64,000 nucleotides of DNA, from the NCBI RefSeq assembly GCF_900142515.1, contig NZ_FRBC01000001.1:8115-72114 (forward strand). The letters run 5' to 3'. The number at the start of each line of letters is the position of its first letter. Positions within the stretch are counted from its first letter, which is position 1. The translations under genes and the position numbers were made by a program. Origin of the DNA: Pseudoselenomonas ruminantium (GTDB lineage: Bacteria; Bacillota; Negativicutes; Selenomonadales; Selenomonadaceae). This document shows, piece by piece, positions 17,225 to 29,168 of this stretch. The notes beneath the pieces were generated by a model. It had not been told where the DNA came from and searched no databases. It worked only from the letters and a program-made list of their open reading frames with translations.

Positions 17225-18076
17225 GTGCAGATAAAAAAGATTTTGAACAATAACGTAATCGTGACTGAGGATGAGGCGGGGCTCGAAGTCGTGGCCATGG
17301 GCCGTGGTATTGCCTTTGGCAAGAAGTGCGGCGAGGATGTGCCTGACGAGAAGATCGACAAGGTCTATAAGCTCAGCGACCATGATATGCTGGAAAAGTT
17401 CAAGGAACTGCTATCCAGCCTGCGGGTGGACTATCTCGATGCCAGTACGGCCATCATCGAGATGGCAGAAAAGGAACTGGGCGTCAAGCTCAATGAGACC
17501 GTGTATATTTCCCTGACCGACCATATCCATATGGCTATCCATCGCCTGCGGGAGGGCATCAATATCCGCAATATGATGCTCTGGGAGACGCGGCGTTTCT
17601 ATCCCAAAGAGTTTGCCATTGCGGAAAAGGCCGTGCTGATGCTCGAAGCCCAGTTTGATATCGATATTCCCGAGGATGAGGCCGGCTTCATTGCCATGCA
17701 CATCATCGATGGTCAGTTGGATATGAAGCAGCCCATGGCCGATAAGATTTTGCAGCTGATTGAGGAAATCACTAATATCGTGCGCCGATTCTGCGGCATT
17801 GAATTCGACCAGGAATCCCTGGCTTACTATAGATTCGTAACTCATCTGAAATTCTTCGCCCAGCGCATGTTCAGCGGCGCCAAGCAGAACGGCGATGAAA
17901 TCGATGAAGAGATGGAAGCCATGGTACAGAAGAAGTACAAGCAGGCTCACGAATGTGTGGATCGCATTGTGGCTTATCTCGCGAAAAAATATCATTATGC
18001 CGTCAGTGGTGAGGAACAATTTTATTTGATGATCCATGTGGCAAAGGTGATCCGCAAGTGTCAGGAACAGGCATAA
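17225..18076 (+). CDS. licT: Transcription antiterminator, BglG/LicT family
   Basis: RNA-binding regulator of 283 residues that binds RAT hairpins in beta-glucoside mRNAs. The CAT RNA-binding domain is residues 1-57 (MQIKKILNNNVIVTED.., GRGIAFGKK), followed by PRD1 and PRD2. All four histidines that are phosphorylated in this family are at family positions: H100 (TDHIH) and H159 (AMHIIDG) in PRD1, H207 (THLKF) and H271 (MIHVAKV) in PRD2. PTS-dependent inactivation by the nearby EII and activation by HPr are therefore expected. The start is a GTG served by GGGGGA. Its own leader contains RAT1, so it is probably autoregulated; three more RATs lie downstream. Confidence 0.95.
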   Translation: MQIKKILNNNVIVTEDEAGLEVVAMGRGIAFGKKCGEDVPDEKIDKVYKLSDHDMLEKFKELLSSLRVDYLDASTAIIEMAEKELGVKLNETVYISLTDHIHMAIHRLREGINIRNMMLWETRRFYPKEFAIAEKAVLMLEAQFDIDIPEDEAGFIAMHIIDGQLDMKQPMADKILQLIEEITNIVRRFCGIEFDQESLAYYRFVTHLKFFAQRMFSGAKQNGDEIDEEMEAMVQKKYKQAHECVDRIVAYLAKKYHYAVSGEEQFYLMIHVAKVIRKCQEQA

Positions 18077-18094
18077 GCCTTTCCCTATAGATTA

Positions 18095-18153
18095 GGATGG
18101 TGACATTAAGTTGGCCAAACCTTCAAGAATTTACATTTATAAGTTTTTGGAGG
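18095..18153 (+). promoter_or_regulatory. RAT2 with overlapping SD-sequestering hairpin (porin leader)
   Basis: RAT2 (18095-18121; GGATGGTGACATT then TTGGCCAAACC) is 18 bases after the licT stop. From its last two C residues, CCTTCAAGAATTTA (18120-18133) pairs over 14 positions with TATAAGTTTTTGGAGG (ending 18153), loop of 6. The GGAGG is the SD of the porin start at 18161. No terminator is visible between licT and the porin, so this site should act on translation only. Confidence 0.8.
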
Positions 18154-18160
18154 TATGAAC

Positions 18161-19603
18161 ATGAGAAGTTGGATGAATGCAGGCAAGATTGGCGCAGCGA
18201 CAGTGATGACGGCCGCTGTGATGAGCTATGGAGCCAGCGCGGAAGCAGCCAATGGCTTTCTGGCCGAAGTGCCAGCAGGGGACTGGTCTTACGGCGCGGT
18301 AAATGAACTGATTGCCGCCAAGGCCGTGCCGGATTATACGGTAAGGATTCCCGAAGGCCGCGTGCTGAGCCGTCTGGAAATGGCGATGATCGTGGATTCT
18401 GCTATGAAGAATCAGGCCAATATGACAGCTGCCCAGCAGGAAAGCTTGAACAAGCTGAATCGTGAGTATTATTACGATATCAAGAAACTCACTCTGTTGA
18501 ACCGGCTGGACAATCTGGACAATACCCAGATGGACAAGCTGAACAATTCGCAGGAAGGCGAAACATTCACCCAGGAAGAAAAGGCAGGGCTCAAGAAAGC
18601 CGCTGCTTTGGCCGACAAACTTTCCATTGGTGGCTATGCCCGTATCCGTAATGACCACTATCTGAAGGATAACAAGAATGGACAGGCAAAGACACGCACG
18701 ACTCGTGCCAATATGGTGCATATTGCCGTCAACAGCGCTTATAAAATCAACGATAATTGGCAGGCACATGCAGACATCGGCTACCGCAATTCGTTCAGTG
18801 GTTTTGATGAGCTGCGTAAATCCGACGGCAGGATAGGAAATAGCGGATCTCCCAGTGAAAACCAGTCTGGTCTTACTTATGATGGTTATGTAACAGGTAA
18901 ATTCCCCAAACTGGGGCTGGATGCAAAAGTCGGTAAATGGAATGAGTGGAACATCTACGGCTGGGGTATGGACATCGACTGCGATTTCAGTGGTATCCAG
19001 CTGGTGCAGGGCAAGAAGAAATTCAAGACCTTCTTTACCGCTGGCCAGATGGATCTCTGGGATGATGCTATGGGCGGAACACGTAACAAGGAAAAGGTCA
19101 CTAGCCTGCGTTTCTTCTATCCCTTTGACAGCAAGAACGATATCAACTTCGGTACGTCCTGGAGCTCGGCGATGGCCAGTCGTTATCAGGACCCGGATCA
19201 GGGCCGTGTCTTCTACTACTATGCGCATGCCCATCATAAGTTTGATCATAACTGGGGGGTACGTGCCGGTATCATCAACAGCAATGCCAAACGCGATCCC
19301 AATAACGCTGTGGCAAGCACAAAGACCAAACATCCGGGCCGCTGGCTGCAGATTGACTACAAGGGGGCTAAACTCGACAAGCCCAATACCTATGGCGTTA
19401 CCCTTACCTATCGTTATGAGCCGGCGCTCTCCTGGCCTACGGTTACGGACTGGTGCGGCCTGAATGAGAAATTCCTGCGCTTAGGCGTAAGCTATGTTCC
19501 CTACAAGAACATCCTGCTGGATACCTTCTACACCTGGGGCCGTGAAATCGACACCGGCGCCCGCAGCGACCTCTATCGTTTCCAGGCACAATTCTTCTTC
19601 TAA
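18161..19603 (+). CDS. SLH-domain outer-membrane porin (OmpM-like)
   Basis: Exported protein of 480 residues. Signal peptide (ending GASAEA), then one SLH domain (ANGFLAEVPAGDWSYGAVNEL..RVLSRLEMAMIV, about residues 30-85) that in Negativicutes binds peptidoglycan, a short coiled coil (QQESLNKLNREYYYDIKKL..LDNLDNTQ) and a beta-barrel ending in an aromatic residue (FQAQFFF). This is the OmpM layout: a trimeric porin tying the outer membrane to the wall. Start ATG 18161 is chosen because GGAGG is 7 bases away; the ATG at 18155 is too close. Its place between licT and a periplasmic beta-glucosidase suggests entry of beta-glucosides or oligosaccharides. Confidence 0.88.
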   Translation: MRSWMNAGKIGAATVMTAAVMSYGASAEAANGFLAEVPAGDWSYGAVNELIAAKAVPDYTVRIPEGRVLSRLEMAMIVDSAMKNQANMTAAQQESLNKLNREYYYDIKKLTLLNRLDNLDNTQMDKLNNSQEGETFTQEEKAGLKKAAALADKLSIGGYARIRNDHYLKDNKNGQAKTRTTRANMVHIAVNSAYKINDNWQAHADIGYRNSFSGFDELRKSDGRIGNSGSPSENQSGLTYDGYVTGKFPKLGLDAKVGKWNEWNIYGWGMDIDCDFSGIQLVQGKKKFKTFFTAGQMDLWDDAMGGTRNKEKVTSLRFFYPFDSKNDINFGTSWSSAMASRYQDPDQGRVFYYYAHAHHKFDHNWGVRAGIINSNAKRDPNNAVASTKTKHPGRWLQIDYKGAKLDKPNTYGVTLTYRYEPALSWPTVTDWCGLNEKFLRLGVSYVPYKNILLDTFYTWGREIDTGARSDLYRFQAQFFF

Positions 19604-19616
19604 GGGGGCATGAATC

Positions 19617-21989
19617 ATGAAAAAACAAGCATTAGCTTTAGCAATCGGACTGACTTTGATGGGCACTCAGGTACAGGCGGCTGATTTTACGGAAAAAGCA
19701 ACGGCAGATGGTTATACGCTGGTGGAGCAGCAGGGCGCGGAATTGGCTTATTCGCCCGAATCCGGTGTGAAACTCCTGCAAGTCGACGGCAAGGTCTTCA
19801 AGGACATGAACCGCAATGGCAAGCTGGACGCTTATGAGGATTGGCGTCTCAGCCCCCAGAAGCGGGCGGAGGATTTGGCCCGTCAGCTCAGTACAGAGGA
19901 CATTGCCGGTCTGATGCTCTACAGCATGCACCAGCGCAATCTACAGCCGCAGCTCAATGATGAGCAGAAGAAGATGCTTTCAGCTGACCATGTGCGCACG
20001 GTGCTCAACGCTGACAGCACGGCCAGCAACGAAGTGACAGCGAAGTGGAACAATGCCCTGCAGGCCTATGCCGAAAGCTTGCCCTTTGCGATTCCGGCCA
20101 ACACCAGCTCTGATCCACGCAGTGATGCCCGGGGCAATGGCGTATACCTCAAGGATGTGACGGGTGGTGTGTCCCGCTGGCCCAGCAATTTAGGCATTGC
20201 CGCCACCTTCAATCCGGCTATTGCCAAAGCGTTTGGCGAGATTTCTTCCAAGGAATACCGGCTGCTGGGGATTGGCACGGGCCTTTCCCCGCAGATTGAC
20301 CTGGCCACAGACCCGCGCTGGACAAGGTACTATGGCACTTTCGGTGAAGATCCGGCCCTGGCCCGTGATATGGCCAAAGCCATGATGGATGGCGTGCAGT
20401 CTAACATCGAGAAGGGCAAGGATATGGGCTGGGGCAAGTACAGCGTCAATGCCATGATGAAACATTGGCCCGGTGACGGTGTGGGCGAAGGTGGTCGTGA
20501 AGCTCATTCTAAATACGGCAAATACGCCGTCTATCCCGGCGGGCAGTTCAATACTCAGCTGATTCCCTTTGTGGATGGCGGTTTGAAACTGGACGGCAAA
20601 ACGAAGATGCCCAGCGCGGTCATGTCCTCCTATTCCATCGCCTGGAGTGATGATGGCTCTTTGGGGGAAAAGGTGGGCTCGGCTTTCAGCCGCTATAAGA
20701 TTGGCCTGCTTCGTGACAAATACCATTATGATGGCGTCATCTGCACGGACTGGTGTGTTACGCATGATGTGCCCAAGGAAGTGGGCAAGGGAATTTCTAC
20801 CGCCTGGGGCGTGGAGAAGGATACAGAGGTCATCCGCCACTATAAAGCCTTGATGGCCGGCGTGGATCAGTTCGGCGGCAACAATGACATCAAGCCGGTG
20901 CTGGCGGCCTATGAAATGGGCGTCAAGGAACATGGCAAGGAATATATGGACAAGCGTTTCCAGCAGTCTGCCGTGCGCCTGCTGCGCAATATCTTCCAGA
21001 TTGGCCTGTTTGAAAATCCTTATCTGGATGTAGCAAAGACCGTGCAGGAAGTGGGCAATCCCCATGATAAGGCAGAGGGTTACAAAGCCCAGGTGGCATC
21101 GATTGTCATGCTGAAGAACAAGGGAAATGTGATTCATCAGGCCGAAGCGCAGAGCACGAAGCCGGTGGTTTATATCCCGATGATTTTCCGTCCTGCGCAG
21201 GAAAACAAGACTTTCCATACTTATAGCCCCGCCCATTGGTCCCTGCCTGTTGACCTCAAGACGGCCAGCGAATACTTCACGGTGGTTACCGATAAGGTCA
21301 GGGAACTGACGGCTAAAGACCGCGACGGCAAGCCCATGGCAGCCGTGACGGATATCGAACGTCTGGCTCCGTCTGAAGTGGCCAAGGCTGATATGTTGCT
21401 GGCCGTCATCGACAATCCCACCAATGCCGGCAATCAGTTTGATGGCTTAGGCTGTGATGAACAGGGCAACTTTATCCCCCTGTCCTTGCAGTATAAGCCC
21501 TATACAGCTGACTCTGCTGCTGTGCGTAAGGCATCCATTGCCCATGATGAAGGGGAGAATCGCAGCTACTTTGGCCGCAGTGCCCGTATCATCAATGCTA
21601 CGGACTTGGATGGCGTGGCCTATGGCCGTGAATGCGCAGCCAAATCCGGCAAGGATATGCCCGTGGTCACCATGGTACATGCCCTGAAGCCCATGATTTT
21701 CAGTGAGGTTGAGCCGCTGTCGGATGCCATCCTTGTAGGCTACGGTGTCAGCGATGCTGCTTATTTCGATATCCTCACGGGCAAGTTCGAGCCGCAAGGT
21801 CTCCTGCCCATGCAGCAGCCCAAGGATATGGAAACGGTGGAGCGTCAGTTCGAGGATACCCCGCGTGATATGGAATGCTATACCGACAGCGAAGGCCATA
21901 CCTATGACTTTGCTTATGGCCTGGACTGGAAAGGACAGATAAAGGACGCTCGCACGGCTAAATACGCTGTACCTGCGCTGAAAAAATAA
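19617..21989 (+). CDS. Exported GH3 beta-glucosidase
   Basis: Periplasmic glycoside hydrolase of family 3, 790 residues, with a signal peptide (MKKQALALAIGLTLMGTQVQA). It belongs to the ExoP-like exo-1,3/1,4-beta-glucosidase branch: GVSRWPSNLGIAATFNP and RWTRYYGTFGEDPALARDM in the TIM barrel, KHWPGDG as the Lys-His transition-state pair, and the nucleophile Asp at about 378 in GVICTDWCVTHDV. The (alpha/beta)6 sandwich domain follows (about 500-780). The AAGGGGG SD lies 8 bases before ATG, 13 bases after the porin stop, so it is in the same operon. It would cleave sugars that pass the porin. Confidence 0.92.
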   Translation: MKKQALALAIGLTLMGTQVQAADFTEKATADGYTLVEQQGAELAYSPESGVKLLQVDGKVFKDMNRNGKLDAYEDWRLSPQKRAEDLARQLSTEDIAGLMLYSMHQRNLQPQLNDEQKKMLSADHVRTVLNADSTASNEVTAKWNNALQAYAESLPFAIPANTSSDPRSDARGNGVYLKDVTGGVSRWPSNLGIAATFNPAIAKAFGEISSKEYRLLGIGTGLSPQIDLATDPRWTRYYGTFGEDPALARDMAKAMMDGVQSNIEKGKDMGWGKYSVNAMMKHWPGDGVGEGGREAHSKYGKYAVYPGGQFNTQLIPFVDGGLKLDGKTKMPSAVMSSYSIAWSDDGSLGEKVGSAFSRYKIGLLRDKYHYDGVICTDWCVTHDVPKEVGKGISTAWGVEKDTEVIRHYKALMAGVDQFGGNNDIKPVLAAYEMGVKEHGKEYMDKRFQQSAVRLLRNIFQIGLFENPYLDVAKTVQEVGNPHDKAEGYKAQVASIVMLKNKGNVIHQAEAQSTKPVVYIPMIFRPAQENKTFHTYSPAHWSLPVDLKTASEYFTVVTDKVRELTAKDRDGKPMAAVTDIERLAPSEVAKADMLLAVIDNPTNAGNQFDGLGCDEQGNFIPLSLQYKPYTADSAAVRKASIAHDEGENRSYFGRSARIINATDLDGVAYGRECAAKSGKDMPVVTMVHALKPMIFSEVEPLSDAILVGYGVSDAAYFDILTGKFEPQGLLPMQQPKDMETVERQFEDTPRDMECYTDSEGHTYDFAYGLDWKGQIKDARTAKYAVPALKK

Positions 21990-22001
21990 GGAGTGATTAC
22001 T

Positions 22002-23360
22002 TTGATCAGTAAAAAGTTGAAAAAAGCAGTTCAGTTAGGTCTTTGCGGTGTGATGCTGGCAGGTGTACTGACGGCAGGCGATATTGCTTCCGCTGCCGTT
22101 CCTGCGCAGCAGCCGTCCTATAAGACCGTGACGGAAACCTTTGACTGGGGGCCGTCCGTGTCCAAGGTCATCGTGAATCTGGGCAGTATGGTAAAGGCCG
22201 GTGAGGTGAATACCGGAACCTTCAAGGTGCATGTGCGCCGGGAACTGGCGGAAGGGGCTATTACGCCCGCTGAAGCCATGCGGGAAAAGCAGGGTGCTAC
22301 GATTTCTCTGGGAGCAGAATCCACATCTGACAAAGATCTGGAAGGTGACCGCCAGGTGACCAAGGCATATGTCTCCGATGCCAACGGCAATCCCGTGGAC
22401 AGTGGTGAATATGTGACGTTGGAAATGGCTGTGAGCCCTACGGACACCTTGGGAGCCGCTTTGAACTTCGACCTGCATACCATGCTGAATAACTGGGTGA
22501 CGCCGCACTACACGATCACGGACGGTCAAAAACTCGTGGTGGATAACAATCAGGGAAATATCCGCCCGCAGGGGGATAAGTTCAAATTCAACCATAAGAT
22601 CCTGGGCCGGGAATCCTTCCCTTACGCCAGCTATGAACCGGAACTCAAGAACAAGGATGAGAAGAAACCGCTGATTATCTGGCTCCATGGTATGGGGGAG
22701 GGCGGCAACAGCCCCTCGTTGCCGATTATGGGCAACAAGGCCACCCAATTTGCCGATGAATCCGTGCAGAAATACTTTGGTGGTGCCTATGTGCTGGCAC
22801 CGCAGGCCAGAACCTATTGGATGCATGGCTATAAAGGCTTTGCTGATGGCACGTCCATCTACTCCGATGGCTTGATGGAATTCATCAAGGCCTATGTGGC
22901 GGAGCATCCCAATGTGGATGAGAACCGCATCTATGTGGGCGGCGACTCCAACGGCGGCTATATGACCATGCTGCTCGTGCGGGACAATCCCGGCTACTTT
23001 GCGGCCGCTTTCCCAACCTGTGAGGGCCTCAAGGACAGCATGATTACGAAAAAGGATTTGGCTAATATCGCCAAGACGCCTATCTGGTTCACGGCGGCCA
23101 AGACCGATACGGTACTGCCTCCCAAGGATTATGCTGTTCCCACGGTGGAACGCCTCAAAAAAGCTGGTGCGAATGTGCATTTCAGCTTCTTTGACAAGGT
23201 GGTGGATACCACGGGCAAGTACAAGAAGGCCGATGGCACGCCTTATGAATACATGGGGCATTGGTCCTGGATCTATGTCTACAATGACGAATGCGAAGAT
23301 ACCATTGATGGCAAGACCGTAAAACTTTTCCAGTGGATGGCAGAGCAGAAGCGGAAATAA
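22002..23360 (+). CDS. Exported alpha/beta-hydrolase (carboxylesterase-like)
   Basis: Secreted serine esterase of 452 residues. I place the start at TTG 22002: AAGGAG (21988-21993) is 8 bases upstream, whereas the GTG at 21993 lies inside that SD. The signal peptide ends near GDIASA. Residues ~35-170 form a beta-rich N-terminal module seen in some rumen feruloyl/acetyl esterases; the hydrolase domain has HGMGEGG (oxyanion) and GGDSNGG (Ser 316), then KTDTV (Asp) and MGHWSW (His). Family resemblance and its place after GH3 suggest removal of acyl or phenolic esters from plant glycosides; the substrate is inferred. Confidence 0.8.
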   Translation: MISKKLKKAVQLGLCGVMLAGVLTAGDIASAAVPAQQPSYKTVTETFDWGPSVSKVIVNLGSMVKAGEVNTGTFKVHVRRELAEGAITPAEAMREKQGATISLGAESTSDKDLEGDRQVTKAYVSDANGNPVDSGEYVTLEMAVSPTDTLGAALNFDLHTMLNNWVTPHYTITDGQKLVVDNNQGNIRPQGDKFKFNHKILGRESFPYASYEPELKNKDEKKPLIIWLHGMGEGGNSPSLPIMGNKATQFADESVQKYFGGAYVLAPQARTYWMHGYKGFADGTSIYSDGLMEFIKAYVAEHPNVDENRIYVGGDSNGGYMTMLLVRDNPGYFAAAFPTCEGLKDSMITKKDLANIAKTPIWFTAAKTDTVLPPKDYAVPTVERLKKAGANVHFSFFDKVVDTTGKYKKADGTPYEYMGHWSWIYVYNDECEDTIDGKTVKLFQWMAEQKRK

Positions 23361-23366
23361 AGACAA

Positions 23367-23408
23367 CAACGGGCTGACCGGTCAAAAATCTGACCGGTCA
23401 GCCCGTTG
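23367..23408. terminator. Strong hairpin ending the porin-GH3-esterase operon
   Basis: An 18-base perfect inverted repeat (CAACGGGCTGACCGGTCA and its complement) with a 6-base loop, 7 bases after the esterase stop. There is no T-run on either strand, so it may act as an mRNA 3' end or barrier rather than as a textbook intrinsic terminator. Confidence 0.6.
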
Positions 23409-23426
23409 CGTTAAAGGGATTTTGCA

Positions 23427-23627
23427 TCAGGCAGCCAAACGGTTGTCTGATGCGGGGATTTTACTTTGTTTGCTGTGATGCCAGTGATTGCCTGCCTGCA
23501 TATCGGCCAGCAGCATCTTATATTTCTTCAGGCGCATGTCCTGTGTGAAGGTGTAGGTAGCGAGGCAGACTACCAAAACAATCAGGGCGATGTTCAGGAT
23601 GACTTCATAGTGAATGATAGCGTTCAT
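23427..23627 (-). CDS. Small single-span membrane protein
   Basis: 66 residues: a hydrophobic helix at about residues 8-26 (VILNIALIVLVVCLATYTF), then a basic cytosolic tail. A strong GGAGGTAAT SD precedes the ATG. It is the third gene behind an XRE regulator and an ImmA-type protease on the same strand and is probably translated from the same mRNA. I do not recognise a family. Small membrane proteins at this position can be toxins or host-range factors; that is speculation here. Confidence 0.7.
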   Translation of the reverse strand: MNAIIHYEVILNIALIVLVVCLATYTFTQDMRLKKYKMLLADMQAGNHWHHSKQSKIPASDNRLAA

Positions 23628-23644
23628 GATATTACCTCCATAAA

Positions 23645-24166
23645 TCAGATGCGTATATTTTTGAAGAATTGACTGTCGCTGGCCTCGCTGGGGCGGATAT
23701 CGTAGCCGAGTTTGGCCATTTCCTGTATCTTGACCAAAGCCAGATTGATATTGCAGTTCATTTTTTGGGCCAGCGTGAATTCATCGCAGCCCTCTTTGAT
23801 CTCGGCGTAAACGGCATCCGTGTCCATCAAAAGGTGGGCGGCGAAGGCATTGGCTTCGTACTCGGTGCGGCTGTTCAGGCGGAAAAGCTCGAATTCCTGC
23901 AATTGCGTCTGTTTGGCCAGTTCCCTGTGCAGCTGGTCGTGGCCAATCTCGTGGGCCAGCACCATGTTCTGCCAGATATCATCAAGATTGGCATTGAGGA
24001 AGATAAAGCGGTTGCGCCATTGGTAGAAGTACATGCCCAATAGTTTCGTAAAGTTTTCATTGTAGAGAACCTTGATATTCAGTTCCTGGGCCACCCGTTT
24101 CATATCCCGGCGGCCTACCTGCCGGATGATTTCCCGGGCGCGCTTATGGCACTGTTCTGAATCCAT
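23645..24166 (-). CDS. ImmA/IrrE-type metallopeptidase
   Basis: A 173-residue zinc peptidase; HEIGH at residues 72-76 is the metal site, and EYEANAFAAHLLM further on carries the third ligand Glu. Such proteins cleave a partner XRE repressor and so induce mobile-element or stress genes. The partner lies directly upstream: its stop codon is 5 bases before this ATG, and the AAGGAG SD of this gene is inside the last codons of the partner. The start is ATG 24166, not the GTG at 24175. Confidence 0.88.
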   Translation of the reverse strand: MDSEQCHKRAREIIRQVGRRDMKRVAQELNIKVLYNENFTKLLGMYFYQWRNRFIFLNANLDDIWQNMVLAHEIGHDQLHRELAKQTQLQEFELFRLNSRTEYEANAFAAHLLMDTDAVYAEIKEGCDEFTLAQKMNCNINLALVKIQEMAKLGYDIRPSEASDSQFFKNIRI

Positions 24167-24171
24167 GGACG

Positions 24172-24573
24172 TCACTCCTTAGGTTTTTTGCGGTATTTCC
24201 GGTTTTCCTTTTTGGCGAGCCAGTATGCTTCCTGCAGGGACTGCATTACAGCATCACGGTCTTCCTCGCTGAGCTCGCCGCCGGCAAAGAGCCCGGATAG
24301 TTCGCTGACCAACGCATTGGCCTGCTGCATGCCACGGCTGCCGTATTTGGCGCCGGCCTGACTGACGAAGGCTTCATTTTCGGTGAAGAGATAGTTGGTA
24401 TCCACGTCAAAGATTTCAGCCAGCTTGGCATAGCGTTCGCGGGTTTTGGGATAGCGTCCGTCCAGCTCGTAGGAAATGTAAGTACGGCGGGTGACGCCGA
24501 TGGCTTTGGCGACGGCTTCCTGACTCAATCCTTTCTGATGGCGCAGCTGCCGCAATTTTTCTGCGAAGTTCAT
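24172..24573 (-). CDS. XRE-family repressor, ImmR-like
   Basis: 133-residue regulator with an N-terminal HTH (LRQLRHQKGLSQEAVAKAIGVTRRTYISYELDGRYP, about 7-42) and a helical C-terminal part. Paired with the metallopeptidase downstream in the ImmR/ImmA manner. Its promoter carries two GTGTAAC direct repeats 20 bp apart over the -10, a likely autoregulatory operator. No integrase, capsid or conjugation gene is nearby, so this looks like a stranded or independent switch rather than a prophage. The ATG at 24573 is preferred to the TTG at 24582 by SD spacing. Confidence 0.85.
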   Translation of the reverse strand: MNFAEKLRQLRHQKGLSQEAVAKAIGVTRRTYISYELDGRYPKTRERYAKLAEIFDVDTNYLFTENEAFVSQAGAKYGSRGMQQANALVSELSGLFAGGELSEEDRDAVMQSLQEAYWLAKKENRKYRKKPKE

Positions 24574-24598
24574 AGTGCTCAAACCCCTTCGTAAATCT

Positions 24599-24646
24599 GT
24601 GTAACTGAATTACTCAAAGTGTAACACAGTACCGTTGATAACGCAA
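24599..24646 (-). promoter_or_regulatory. Promoter and operator of the XRE-ImmA operon
   Basis: Minus strand -35 TTGCGT (24641-24646), 17-base spacer, -10 TACACT (24618-24623). Direct repeats GTGTAAC at 24599-24605 and 24619-24625 (plus-strand reading) overlap the -10, spaced by two helical turns. Confidence 0.65.
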
Positions 24647-24669
24647 GGGGAAATTTGCGGGATTTCTGC

Positions 24670-28186
<3,517 letters not shown>

Positions 28187-28193
28187 TTTTCAG

Positions 28194-28236
28194 GGGGCGC
28201 GGGAAAATTGCATTTTCCTACTTGCGCCCCTTTTTT
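28194..28236 (+). terminator. Intrinsic terminator of the PTS-GH1 operon
   Basis: GGGGCGC..GGAAAAT pairs with ATTTTCC..GCGCCCC, followed by TTTTTT. Its 3' arm contains the -35 of the rpsB promoter. Confidence 0.92.
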
Positions 28237-28250
28237 ACTTATGATATAAT
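28222..28250 (+). promoter_or_regulatory. rpsB: Sigma-A promoter of rpsB
   Basis: -35 TTGCGC (28222-28227), 17-base spacer, -10 TATAAT (28245-28250). The leader of about 105 bases contains a CCTC/GAGG hairpin; an autoregulatory role is possible but I see no known ribosomal-protein leader motif. Confidence 0.78.
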
Positions 28251-28364
28251 TTTTCGCGGTGTAAGAAAAAAGCATGGGTTTTCGATATCTGCCCTGTGCC
28301 TCTTGGTATGGAGGTGGTGCAGAAGATGAGGAGCCCAGAAGAAAAAAACAGGAGGTGCACCAAC

Positions 28365-29081
28365 ATGGCAGTTATTTCCATGAAACAGTTACTTGAAGCA
28401 GGTGTTCATTTCGGACACCAGACCCGCCGTTGGAACCCGAAGATGGCTAAATACATCTTTACGGAGCGTAACGGTATCTACATCATCGACCTGCAGAAGA
28501 CCGTTAAGAAGGTTGATGAAGCATACGCATTCCTGCGTGACGTTGCCGCTGAAGGCAAGAGCATCCTCTTCGTTGGTACGAAGAAGCAGGCTCAGGAAGC
28601 TATCAAAGAAGAAGCTCTCCGCGCTAACATGTTCTATGTGAATGAACGTTGGCTGGGCGGCATGATGACCAACTTCCAGACGATCCAGAAGCGCGTTAAC
28701 CGCCTGAAGGAACTCGAAGCTATGGAAGCTGATGGCACGTTCGAAGTCCTGACGAAGAAAGAAGTCCAGGGCCTCCGTCATGAAATGGAAAAGCTCGAGA
28801 AGTATCTCGGCGGTATCAAAGAAATGAACAAGCTCCCTGGTGCTCTGTTCGTTGTTGACCCGCGCAAAGAGCGTATTGCTGTTGCTGAAGCTCGCAAGCT
28901 CAACATTCCTATCGTTGCCATCGTTGACACGAACTGCGATCCGGATGAAGTTGACTACGTAATCCCGGGTAACGATGACGCTATCCGCGCTGTGAAACTG
29001 CTGACGGGCCGCATGGCTGACGCTGTGATGGAAGGTCGTCAGGGTGAAGGCGGCGACGCTGCAGAGGCTGCCGCTGAGTAA
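28365..29081 (+). CDS. rpsB: 30S ribosomal protein S2
   Basis: Component of the small ribosomal subunit, 238 residues. The start [27 protein letters not shown] is diagnostic and the body ([36 protein letters not shown]) is typical. ATG 28365 has a near-perfect AGGAGGTG SD; upstream in-frame codons are leader. Codon choice here is strongly biased (GCT, GTT, CGT/CGC), as expected for a highly expressed gene. Followed by tsf. Confidence 0.98.
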   Translation: MAVISMKQLLEAGVHFGHQTRRWNPKMAKYIFTERNGIYIIDLQKTVKKVDEAYAFLRDVAAEGKSILFVGTKKQAQEAIKEEALRANMFYVNERWLGGMMTNFQTIQKRVNRLKELEAMEADGTFEVLTKKEVQGLRHEMEKLEKYLGGIKEMNKLPGALFVVDPRKERIAVAEARKLNIPIVAIVDTNCDPDEVDYVIPGNDDAIRAVKLLTGRMADAVMEGRQGEGGDAAEAAAE

Positions 29082-29109
29082 TTCATACTCGCTAAAGGTA
29101 AAACTTGTG

Positions 29110-29138
29110 GGGTAAGGGAGATTATCCCTTACCCTTTA
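29110..29138 (+). terminator. Hairpin between rpsB and tsf
   Basis: GGGTAAGGGA pairs with TCCCTTACCC around a 5-base loop, then TTTATTATTAT. Probably a partial terminator that sets the S2 to EF-Ts ratio, or a processing site; tsf has no obvious promoter of its own. Confidence 0.65.
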
Positions 29139-29168
29139 TTATTATCTGACACTTAGGAGGAAATATAA

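Noticed and set aside
23427-24646. A prophage or ICE remnant.
   Set aside because: Only a repressor, a peptidase and a small membrane protein are present; no integrase, att repeats or structural genes.
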